This document shows, piece by piece, positions 6,037-13,202 of a stretch of 22,156 nucleotides of DNA. Numbering within the stretch: the first letter of the stretch is position 1; the number at the start of each line of letters is the position of its first letter. The translations under genes were made by a program, and so were the position numbers. The stretch lies in NCBI GenBank assembly GCA_013824905.1, contig PNOO01000009.1, positions 1 to 22,156 on the forward strand, given 5' to 3'. The stretch comes from Syntrophus sp. (in: bacteria). GTDB lineage: Bacteria > Desulfobacterota > Syntrophia > Syntrophales > UBA5619. The notes beneath the pieces are model-generated. The model saw only the letters and a list, made by a program, of their open reading frames with translations, was not told where the DNA came from and ran no database searches.

Positions 6037-8433
6037 TTACGATGCCGGATGCTCCAACACGGTATGGATCTCAGAACTCAACGACTCAATGGTGTATGGT
6101 TTAGCCGCCACGCCGCTGAATCCGTAATCCTGATAATTGGCCATGATGGGGTCGTGGGAGTAACCACTCGATACGATTGCCTTCACCTGTCTATTAATGG
6201 AAATGAGATGTTTGATGGCCTCCTTCCCGCCCATACCCCCCGGTATCGTCAGATCCATCAGCACCGCATCAAACGGCCGATCCGATTCCCAGGCGCTCCG
6301 GAACAGCGCTATCGCCTCATCCCCGTTGCTGGCCACGACTGCATCGTAGCCGAGTTTGTTCAGCATCGCGCGGGCTAAAGCCTGGATCGTCGGATCATCA
6401 TCCATGACCAGGATATTTCCTTTGCCTGAGAAAACCTCTCCCCCTGTATTCCTTGCCCGCGAAGCCGCTTCCTCCGACGCAGGCAGGTATAAGGTAAATG
6501 TCGTGCCGACACCCATTGCCGATTCCACCGAGATATGTCCGTGATGATTCTTTATGATCGAGTAGGTTGTGGCCAAACCAAGACCTTCGCCCTTCTCTTT
6601 GGTTGTAAAGTAGGGATCAAAGATCTTCGGGAGGTGTTCTTTGGAGATGCCAACCCCTTCGTCTTTGATCCGGAGCTTGACATACTTGCCCGCTTTCAGA
6701 GGCAATCCGCTCTCCGGACCGACAACGATATTCTCGGCGCTCAGGGTGATGGCGCCCCCTTCCAGCATCGCCTGATCCGCATTGATGATCAGATTTTGGA
6801 GGACCTGATTGATCTGTCCCTGATCGGCGTCGGTAGACCAGAGTTCCGGAGAAAGGGAAAACTCGCACTTGACATTCGAACCTCGGAGAACGAACCGGCA
6901 GGAATCCATGATGAGTTCCCTGATCGAAACCGTTTTCTTTACCGGCGCCCCCCCTTTGGAAAAGGTCAGCAACTGCCGCGTCAGATCCGTGGCGCGCAGG
7001 GTCGCCTTTTCCGCTTCTTCCAGCCATTCGTAGGTATCGCTCTCCTCCGTTGTATACAACTTTGCCAGGCTTATATTGCCCATAATGCCGGTCAGCAGGT
7101 TGTTGAAGTCATGGGCGATACCCCCGGCCAGAATACCGACGGATTCGAGCTTATGGGCCTTCAACAGTTCTTTCTCCAGCCTGCGCCGTTCCGTAATATC
7201 CCGGCAAACCAACACCGTACCGATAATCGCCCCTTCGCTATCCCGTATTGGTGCGCAACTGTGAGCAATGCTCAACCGGATTCCCGATTTGCCGACGATC
7301 GTTGTGTCTCCGGGAGAATCAATACCCATCCCTGATTTCAGGACAATGCTCACCGGATCTGCCGTGGGTTCATTCGTCTCCTCACTATAGATACGGAAAA
7401 TATCACCGATTGGCTTTTCCGAGGCCTCCCGCCAGAGAAAACCGGTGAGCCTTTCCGCAACTGGATTCATCAACATTACCCTGCCTTCCATATCCGTCGT
7501 AATGACCCCGTCGCCTATGCTGTGGAGCGTCACGGCAAGCCGTTCTTTCTCCACCGCCAACGCCTTTCCCATCAGCGTCCGCTCCTGAATCTCTCCCTGC
7601 AGGGCCTCGTTGGTTTCCTCCAATTCCTCCGTTCGCTTCTGCAACTCCTCAACCATCTTATTAAACGAACCGGCAAGCTCACCGATCTCGTCATCGGAAC
7701 TGACCTCCACCCGGTACTGCAGATTGCCGAGGGCGATCTTTGTCGTTGCATCGCGGAGTTTCATGAGGGGGAGTGCATAGGTTCTCGAAATAACGATACT
7801 GAGGACAATGGTTAAGAGCGCGATACCCAACACCCCGATCAGGGTGATCGTCAGAAATTTTTTGGTATATCCCTGCCAGATCGATACTACTGCATTTTCC
7901 GCCTGCACGATGGCCTTCTGCAATGGTTCCCCCGAAAAGATGATTTCCCCGTAGCCGATCGTAGACCCTTCTATTCCGATCCAGAAGGTGGCACGAAATC
8001 CCTCCTTTGTCTTTTCTATAAGAACACTATCCGTCTTGAGTGTCTGTTCGGAGAACGGGAGTGCCATCCCGAAAGAACGATTTTCCTTCGTGCCGTCGGT
8101 CAACACTTTCCCCGCTGCATCGGCGACGCGGAAAGAGCTGATCGGCATCCCTTTGCCCAGATTGCGGATGAGCTTGTTGATCTTTTCAACATCCGTCTGA
8201 TAGAGGAGCGGGGCGAGCTGCAACCGGACATATTCCGACAGATTATGTATGGTGGTTTGCTGGGTGTTCTCAAAAGCCTCCCGTGTCGCATCTCTGAGTG
8301 TATATCTCAGCGTATCGGCTCCCTTCCAGAGGACTGCAAAGACCGACAGCATGACCAGGATAAGGATGGCAAGGCTCATGACACTGAACCACAGGGAGTA
8401 CTTTTTACTCAAGGTGAGTTTGGCGCGCATCAC
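6037..8433 (-). CDS. Membrane hybrid sensor histidine kinase (PAS, NtrB-like)
   Basis: A 798-residue protein. In order: TM1 (~13-36), a ~155-residue periplasmic sensor region, TM2 (~194-216), HAMP (~217-270), a coiled-coil linker, a PAS domain (~298-412), HisKA with the phosphoacceptor H441 in GGIAHDFNNLL, HATPase (NLIINADQAM, DEGVGIS, GEGLGLATTYS), and a C-terminal receiver domain with acidic pocket MDDDP, phosphoacceptor D727 (LMDLTIPGG) and conserved K in AAKPY. Start is GTG 8433 or ATG 8430; GAAGG precedes both. The start overlaps the stop of the binding-protein gene, so the pair is coupled. No response regulator with an output domain is in the window. Its likely role is sensing a ligand through the neighbouring periplasmic protein and controlling genes nearby or elsewhere; this is inferred. 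Confidence 0.93.
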   Translation of the reverse strand: MMRAKLTLSKKYSLWFSVMSLAILILVMLSVFAVLWKGADTLRYTLRDATREAFENTQQTTIHNLSEYVRLQLAPLLYQTDVEKINKLIRNLGKGMPISSFRVADAAGKVLTDGTKENRSFGMALPFSEQTLKTDSVLIEKTKEGFRATFWIGIEGSTIGYGEIIFSGEPLQKAIVQAENAVVSIWQGYTKKFLTITLIGVLGIALLTIVLSIVISRTYALPLMKLRDATTKIALGNLQYRVEVSSDDEIGELAGSFNKMVEELQKRTEELEETNEALQGEIQERTLMGKALAVEKERLAVTLHSIGDGVITTDMEGRVMLMNPVAERLTGFLWREASEKPIGDIFRIYSEETNEPTADPVSIVLKSGMGIDSPGDTTIVGKSGIRLSIAHSCAPIRDSEGAIIGTVLVCRDITERRRLEKELLKAHKLESVGILAGGIAHDFNNLLTGIMGNISLAKLYTTEESDTYEWLEEAEKATLRATDLTRQLLTFSKGGAPVKKTVSIRELIMDSCRFVLRGSNVKCEFSLSPELWSTDADQGQINQVLQNLIINADQAMLEGGAITLSAENIVVGPESGLPLKAGKYVKLRIKDEGVGISKEHLPKIFDPYFTTKEKGEGLGLATTYSIIKNHHGHISVESAMGVGTTFTLYLPASEEAASRARNTGGEVFSGKGNILVMDDDPTIQALARAMLNKLGYDAVVASNGDEAIALFRSAWESDRPFDAVLMDLTIPGGMGGKEAIKHLISINRQVKAIVSSGYSHDPIMANYQDYGFSGVAAKPYTIESLSSEIHTVLEHPAS

Positions 8434-9317
8434 TCAATAACCTTCATCAGATTCTTCACGTAATCCAGCGATTTGAGATCCTCATCCGTCAACCGTTCGA
8501 TCTTGCTTATACGGGAGGCCGACTGCAGTGCCTTGATCCCATCCGGCTCCTTATCCATCTGTACGAGATGGTTGATTAAGGCCTCCTGTAATTTACCCGA
8601 CAGGGAGGGGTGGAAGGAGGCAATAAACCGTATGATCGGTTTTGATTCGTGGATGATCTTCAACTCTGCTTTAATTTTCTCGGGGAGTTCGTCCCAATCG
8701 TTGGAGTTGAACGCCCCTGCATCCGCTTTTTTTTGTATGACCTGGAAGGTTTGATTGATGTCCCTTCCCGCAAAGACATAGTTGACCGCGTTTTTGCGGG
8801 CCCTGCCCTCCAGCGGAATCACGGTGAGTCCCAAGAGCCTCAATTCCGCCTTGGGAATCAAATAGGCGGAGGTTGAATTGGGGCTCTCGAACGCGAGGGT
8901 TTTTCCCGCTAAATCTTTCAGATTTGTCATCGGACTGTCGTTCCGGACAAAAAACAGCGTAACGTATTGCTTCACCCCCTTTTTCCAGACAAGAAGCTTG
9001 GGGATCATCCCGGCTTCCTCCCTCATCACCACCGTGGCAAACGCAGTCTCAAAAACGATATCCACCACTTCCTTTTTTACCCACTGAACCATTTCCGGTA
9101 TATCCTTTGCGACGACTACCTTTACCCCGGTTATGCCGAGCCCTTTGAGCCGGCATTCCAGATACCGGGCCATGGGATTACAATTTTTTATCATGTCAAC
9201 TGGCTTGTTGCTGATTACACCGATCTTGAGATTTCCCGCTCCGGCAAACACTGGAAAGAAAGTCGTCGAAAAGACGATCAGACAATAGATCAATCGCGCT
9301 TTACCCATGGCAGCCAT
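8430..9317 (-). CDS. PhnD-type periplasmic substrate-binding protein
   Basis: A 295-residue secreted protein. Residues ~1-27 are a Sec signal (LIYCLIVFSTTFFPVFAGAG). The mature part follows the phosphonate/phosphite-binding (PhnD) family: LKIGVISNKPVDMI, ARYLE, VDIVFETAFATVV, NLKDLAGKTLAFE, SAYLIPKAEL, VFAGRDINQTFQVI and KADAGAFNS. No permease or ATPase gene is adjacent, and its stop overlaps the start of a hybrid kinase. It therefore probably acts as the ligand-binding half of a sensor, not a transporter part. The ligand is unknown. Start ATG 9317 is preceded by an eight-G run that may serve as ribosome site; ATG 9308 is an alternative. Confidence 0.88.
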   Translation of the reverse strand: MAAMGKARLIYCLIVFSTTFFPVFAGAGNLKIGVISNKPVDMIKNCNPMARYLECRLKGLGITGVKVVVAKDIPEMVQWVKKEVVDIVFETAFATVVMREEAGMIPKLLVWKKGVKQYVTLFFVRNDSPMTNLKDLAGKTLAFESPNSTSAYLIPKAELRLLGLTVIPLEGRARKNAVNYVFAGRDINQTFQVIQKKADAGAFNSNDWDELPEKIKAELKIIHESKPIIRFIASFHPSLSGKLQEALINHLVQMDKEPDGIKALQSASRISKIERLTDEDLKSLDYVKNLMKVIE

Positions 9318-9499
9318 ACGTCGCCCCCCCCGGATAGATGATCGGTGTGTTCCGCAGAATCGTCAAGAAATGCGGCACTCCCTTCGCGGCACTGAGATCA
9401 CCCCGTCATTCTATCGAAAATTCTCCCCATATTAACTGCAATAAACATACCTTTGCCGTCAACGGTAACCCGTTACACCGCATTTACGACATGATTTTC

Positions 9500-9528
9500 C
9501 GTATATAGGGATATTTTTGACACGTCAA
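9500..9528 (-). promoter_or_regulatory. Candidate promoter for the binding protein/kinase unit
   Basis: On the minus strand TTGACG (9528-9523) is followed after 17 bases by TATACG (9505-9500), or after 15 bases by TATATA. The -35 box lies inside the inverted repeat TTGAC-AC-GTCAA, so a protein bound there would block or assist the polymerase. The start of transcription would leave a leader of roughly 175 bases. Confidence 0.3.
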
Positions 9529-9622
9529 GGTCAAGTTCATCTCTCATCCGTCCCGGTCCGTCGTCCTTCTCATCTGAACCATCTTAACCTTTGGCTCACC
9601 TTCCTATCCTCGATCTATGCAA

Positions 9623-9634
9623 AAGCAATTGCTT
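9623..9634. promoter_or_regulatory. 12-base palindrome, possible operator
   Basis: AAGCAATTGCTT is a perfect 12-base palindrome lying 157 bases before the radical SAM gene, in the shared divergent region. No confident promoter boxes overlap it. It could be a dimer binding site, but a palindrome of this length can also occur by chance. Confidence 0.22.
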
Positions 9635-9791
9635 ATCAATTCGTTTCCATTTATGGGACTGGACAAGAGCTCCGGAAAAGTGTAACAATCCCACCCTTAA
9701 AAAAATCTAAAGGCCAGGTTCTGCCGAACCGCCGGAGATCTCTCGTCGGCTATGGGAACAGATCTGCCCCTGTCCGAGAAGAAAGGATGCC

Positions 9792-11075
9792 ATGAAATTT
9801 CGCCTGATTTACCCCCGCTGGAAGAAGCTGGACCGGCAGACGGAGTTCCATCTGCCGCCTCACGGTCCGGTCGTGTTTGCCGCGACCCTGCCCGCGGATT
9901 GGGAGGTCGAGTTCATCGATGAGAACGTGGAACCCCTTCCCGCGGACGCCGCCGCGGATTTTGTCGGCGTCTCCATGATGCTGACGAGCCAGATGAAGCG
10001 GGGCTGGGAGATCGCCGACCACTACCGTCGCCGGGGAATCAAGGTAATCTGCGGGGGGATCGGGACGATGCTCCATGCCGAAGAGACAGGACTCCACGCC
10101 GATTCCGTCTTTCTTGGGGAAGCGGAGGGGCGGATGGAACAGGTATTCGACGACTGGCGAAACAACCGCCTGAAGCCCGTGTACGACTACTTCCAGAACC
10201 ATCCGCCGACGGAGATCATCGGTGACGCCCGGCGGTCGATACTCAAAAGGGATCTCTATAACTACAAGGGGATCCAGATGGTGGATCTCGTTCATGCCTC
10301 ACGGGGCTGCCGGTTCAACTGTTATCCCTGCTGCGTCAGCTATCTCGGTGGGAGGCAATTCCGCCCCCGTCCAGTGGAGAAGGTGATTGCCGAGATGGCC
10401 GGCATCGACAACAACCGCCTGTTCGTCGTGGACAATTCCCTGGCGCAGGACCGGCAGTGGGAGATCGATCTCTTTCGTGCGATGGTCCCCCTGAAGAAAA
10501 AGTGGTGCTGCCACCCCATCGAGGAGGATGACGAGGTCCTCGACTGGGCCGCGCAGGCAGGGGCCTGGTACGTGTATCAGGCGATCTTCGATACGTCCGA
10601 CCGTATTCGCAATCGGGTCCGGCGTTACCACGACCACGGCATCGCCGTGGAGGGGACGGTCCTTTTGGGCCTGGACAGCCACACGGAGGATGACATCAAA
10701 AGGCTGATCGATTTTCTCCTGGAGATCGAACTGGACCTCGCCGAATTCACCGTTCTGACCCCCTTTCCGCATACCCGGACCTTTACGGAGTTCGAAAGGG
10801 AGGGGCGCATCCTCACCAAGGACTGGAACGCCTACACGGCCGATCAGGTCATCTTCCGGCCGCGGCACATGAGCCCGGGACGTCTTCAGGAGATGTACGC
10901 CTATGCCTGGGAGACGTTTTATCGGGACGAGCCCCAAAGCTATAAAATGTTCAAGTTATTCAAGAGAGTGATGGAAAGGGAAAAGACGGACGGGACATTT
11001 CGCCCCCGCCGCCGGGATCTGATTGTAAGCCGCTTCGGCCGGGAAAGGGCCGATGGATCGGCTGAAGAGAGATAA
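9792..11075 (+). CDS. Radical SAM protein with an N-terminal B12-binding-like domain
   Basis: A 427-residue protein. Residues ~1-130 resemble the Rossmann-type cobalamin-binding domain found before many radical SAM modules (VVFAATLPADWEVEFIDENV, then VGVSMMLTSQ, VICGGIGTML, FLGEAEG). No DxHxxG motif is visible, so B12 may be bound base-on-free or not at all. The radical SAM part starts at ~165 with CRFNCYPC (C173, C177, C180; CX3CX2C), which should hold the 4Fe-4S cluster that cleaves SAM. Related enzymes methylate, cyclize or otherwise modify lipids and cofactors. It heads unit C, ~150 bases before the ammonia-lyase gene, and may share its promoter. The substrate is unknown. Start ATG 9792 follows AAGGA. 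Confidence 0.88.
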   Translation: MKFRLIYPRWKKLDRQTEFHLPPHGPVVFAATLPADWEVEFIDENVEPLPADAAADFVGVSMMLTSQMKRGWEIADHYRRRGIKVICGGIGTMLHAEETGLHADSVFLGEAEGRMEQVFDDWRNNRLKPVYDYFQNHPPTEIIGDARRSILKRDLYNYKGIQMVDLVHASRGCRFNCYPCCVSYLGGRQFRPRPVEKVIAEMAGIDNNRLFVVDNSLAQDRQWEIDLFRAMVPLKKKWCCHPIEEDDEVLDWAAQAGAWYVYQAIFDTSDRIRNRVRRYHDHGIAVEGTVLLGLDSHTEDDIKRLIDFLLEIELDLAEFTVLTPFPHTRTFTEFEREGRILTKDWNAYTADQVIFRPRHMSPGRLQEMYAYAWETFYRDEPQSYKMFKLFKRVMEREKTDGTFRPRRRDLIVSRFGRERADGSAEER

Positions 11076-11163
11076 AAAGTTGACAAAAAACCCTTCCGAA
11101 TCGCTTCAGGCTGCATTCCCCGCAGTTTGCTGTGAGTCGGACCACGGAACCCTCAGATTAATG

Positions 11164-11183
11164 CCCCGCTGTTTGTGGCGGGG
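11164..11183 (+). promoter_or_regulatory. GC-rich hairpin in the leader of the ammonia-lyase gene
   Basis: CCCCGC (11164-11169), an eight-base loop TGTTTGTG, and GCGGGG (11178-11183) form a strong six-pair stem, followed by ATGGTTTATTG. The downstream sequence is too poor in T for a confident terminator, though partial termination or mRNA stabilisation is possible. A TTGACA at 11080-11085, just after the radical SAM stop, could be a -35 box, but I see no matching -10. Confidence 0.35.
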
Positions 11184-11228
11184 ATGGTTTATTGAAAGGT
11201 TGTATTGCTCGCGGGAGAGAAATTGAAA

Positions 11229-12782
11229 ATGTCAAACAATAGCAATGAGATTCATGAAGTAACGATCGGAGAGACCCCGGCTTTACTGCCTGGGATCATT
11301 GCCGTGGCCAGGCGGGGTGCGCCGGTGCGGATCAGCCAGGATGCCGCTTTCCGGGAGAGGATGGAGAGATCCCGGCGGCTTCTCTATGCGGCCGTGGAGG
11401 CCGACGTTCCGGTCTATGGCGTGACGACGGGGTATGGAAAATCGTGCGGAAACCGACTGAATAAGACGACCGTCCTGAACGGGGGGGGCAATCTCATGCG
11501 CTTCCACGGCTGCGGGACGGGGGAGCCCCTCGGCATCGAAGAGACGCGGGCGGCCATGCTCTGCCGGCTGTTTTGCCTGGCACGAGGATATTCGGGCGTC
11601 TCCCTGCCTCTTTTGGAACACCTTGCCGCCTTTCTCAATCTGGGTATTACCCCCGTCGTTCCGTCCGAAGGCTCCGTCGGCGCTTCAGGCGATCTCACCC
11701 CCCTGTCTTATGTCCTGGCCGCCCTGATGGGTGAACGGGAGGTGTATTACCGGGGGGAGCGCATGCCGGCTATGCAGGCGCTGCGAAAGGCAAAACTGAA
11801 ACCCTATGCCTTCGAGTTGAAGGAACCGCTTGCCATGGTCAATGGGACCTCCGTCATGACCGGGATTGCCGCTGTCGTCCTCGACCGGGCGTACCATATT
11901 CTGGATGCGGCGACCGACGCTTCGGCCCTGTGCGTCCATGCCCTTCAGGGCAAGGTCCACCACTATCATCCCGTCATCGGGGAGGCCAAACCCTTTCCGG
12001 GGCAGATTGAGGTCGCGGCAAGAATCAGGAAGCGTCTGACCGCCAAGGCATCCGGAGCGGATCTGGAAGCGGAAGATCCGGAGACCCTTCAGGATCCCTA
12101 TTCCCTGCGTTGCGCCCCGCAGATCATGGGCGTTCTGTACGACGCCCTGGCGTGGATCCGGCCGTGGGTTGAAATCGAGGCCAACAGCGCCAACGACAAT
12201 CCCCTCTTTGCTATGGAGTCTGACCGCCCCCTGATGGGAGGGAATTTTTACGGGGGTCACATCGCCTTCGCCATGGACGCCTTGAAATCGGCCCTCGCCT
12301 CGGTGGCCGATATGGCCGACCGGCAGGTGGCGCTTCTCGTTAATCCCAGTGTGAACAGGGGGCTTCCGGCCGATCTCGTCAGAGTGACCGGGGAGGCGCG
12401 GGACCATCATCATGGATTCAAGGCCATGTCCATTACTGCTTCAGCCCTGACGGCGGAAGCCCTCAAAGCGACCATGCCGGCCGCCTCCTTTTCCCGTTCC
12501 ACCGAATCCCATAACCAGGACAAAGTCAGCATGGGGACCATTGCTGCCAGAGATGCCGCCCGTGTCTGCACCCTTGTGGAGCGGGTCGTGGCCATCCATC
12601 TCTTGGCGGCCGTCCAGGCCTGCGAGATCCGGGGGCGTGTGGACGACCGACCCTCCCTCGCTTCGCTGGTCGAGGAGCTCCGCCATCTGGCAGCGCCGAC
12701 GTATGAAGACCGTCCCATGGACGCCGACATTGAGGCCCTGGCGCATCGGATATCGACCAGGGGTTTCCGGGGGGAGGAGTGA
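11229..12782 (+). CDS. MIO-dependent aromatic amino acid ammonia-lyase (HAL/PAL/TAL family)
   Basis: A 517-residue enzyme that removes ammonia from an amino acid by means of a self-made MIO cofactor. The MIO triad is A152-S153-G154 in GSVGASGDLTPLSY. Y63 in VYGVTTGYG and the NPLF stretch (AN.NDNPLF) also fit the active site. The two-residue selectivity switch reads Phe92-His93 (NLMRFHGCGTG); histidine lyases have Ser-His, tyrosine lyases His-Leu and phenylalanine lyases Phe-Leu. The late motif is SHNQDKVSMG, with Gln where HutH has the key Glu, as in aromatic lyases. There are no hut genes nearby. Likely product is p-coumarate or cinnamate, as starter of an aryl polyene. Start ATG 11229 follows GGGAGAG; an upstream in-frame TTG at 11205 is less likely. 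Confidence 0.9.
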   Translation: MSNNSNEIHEVTIGETPALLPGIIAVARRGAPVRISQDAAFRERMERSRRLLYAAVEADVPVYGVTTGYGKSCGNRLNKTTVLNGGGNLMRFHGCGTGEPLGIEETRAAMLCRLFCLARGYSGVSLPLLEHLAAFLNLGITPVVPSEGSVGASGDLTPLSYVLAALMGEREVYYRGERMPAMQALRKAKLKPYAFELKEPLAMVNGTSVMTGIAAVVLDRAYHILDAATDASALCVHALQGKVHHYHPVIGEAKPFPGQIEVAARIRKRLTAKASGADLEAEDPETLQDPYSLRCAPQIMGVLYDALAWIRPWVEIEANSANDNPLFAMESDRPLMGGNFYGGHIAFAMDALKSALASVADMADRQVALLVNPSVNRGLPADLVRVTGEARDHHHGFKAMSITASALTAEALKATMPAASFSRSTESHNQDKVSMGTIAARDAARVCTLVERVVAIHLLAAVQACEIRGRVDDRPSLASLVEELRHLAAPTYEDRPMDADIEALAHRISTRGFRGEE

Positions 12783-13201
12783 TGGAGACAGAGAGACGAC
12801 AGAGTCATGAGGTGACGCTCAAGGTGCCGTTTTACGATCTCGACCCGATGCAGATCGTCTGGCATGGGAACTACCTGAAGTATTTCGATATCGCCCGTTC
12901 GGAGCTCTACGATCATCTGGGCGTGGACCTGTTCGCCTTTCATGACCGGACCCATTACATATTCCCTATCATCCGCACCTCCGTCAAGCACATTTATCCG
13001 CTGAAGCGGGGGGATGAGTTCATCTGCCGGGCCACGGTGAAAGAGGCCCGCACCAAGATCGTCGTTGTTTTCGAAATCAGGCTCGTCAGGGACGGGAAGG
13101 TCTGCGCCCGGGGATCGACGGAACAGGTTGCCGTCCGGGAACCGGAGATGGAGATGGCCTTCTCGATTCCGGAAGAGATCGGCCGCGCCCTGGGATTCTG
13201 A
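12782..13201 (+). CDS. 4HBT/YbgC-type hotdog-fold acyl-CoA/ACP thioesterase
   Basis: A 139-residue hotdog protein, typical length for the 4-hydroxybenzoyl-CoA thioesterase family. The signature is FYDLDPMQIVWHGNYLKYFD, with the probable catalytic Asp at ~21; the usual small residue after P-x is Gln here. RSELYDHLG and the later beta strands (FICRATVKEARTKIVVVFEI) also fit. ATG 12782 shares its A with the ammonia-lyase stop (TGATG) and GGAGG precedes it, so the two are translationally coupled. It hydrolyses an acyl or aryl thioester to a free acid in the cytoplasm. Thioesterases of this class recur in aryl polyene loci. The immediately following fused fatty-acid kinase suggests that the released acid is used next. 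Confidence 0.88.
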   Translation: METERRQSHEVTLKVPFYDLDPMQIVWHGNYLKYFDIARSELYDHLGVDLFAFHDRTHYIFPIIRTSVKHIYPLKRGDEFICRATVKEARTKIVVVFEIRLVRDGKVCARGSTEQVAVREPEMEMAFSIPEEIGRALGF

Positions 13202-13202
13202 A

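Larger units (their letters stand above)
9318..9791. other. Divergent intergenic region with several short repeats
   Basis: 474 bases between divergent genes. It holds an eight-C run on the + strand at 9324-9331 (G8 ahead of the binding-protein gene), a direct repeat GCGGCACT at 9372-9379 and 9386-9393, the repeat TTGAC-AC-GTCAA at 9517-9528 with a further GTCAA at 9530-9534, and a perfect palindrome AAGCAATTGCTT at 9623-9634. A ribosome site (AAGGA, 9783-9787) precedes the radical SAM gene. Frames that stay open here have no family resemblance and look non-coding. Both promoters of the divergent units should lie here. Confidence 0.55.

Noticed and set aside
8430..9317. Component of a phosphonate ABC importer
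   Set aside because: No permease or ATPase gene is near; the gene is coupled to a sensor kinase instead.
9517..9795. 92-codon frame in the divergent intergenic region
   Set aside because: It starts at TTG without a ribosome site, runs into the radical SAM start in another frame and resembles no family.
11164..11183. Intrinsic terminator between the radical SAM and ammonia-lyase genes
   Set aside because: The stem is strong but is followed by ATGGTTTATTG, not a T run, so I list it as a leader hairpin only.
11229..12782. Histidine ammonia-lyase of histidine degradation (hutH)
   Set aside because: Selectivity pair is Phe-His instead of Ser-His, the HutH Glu is Gln, and no hutU, hutI or hutG neighbours are present.
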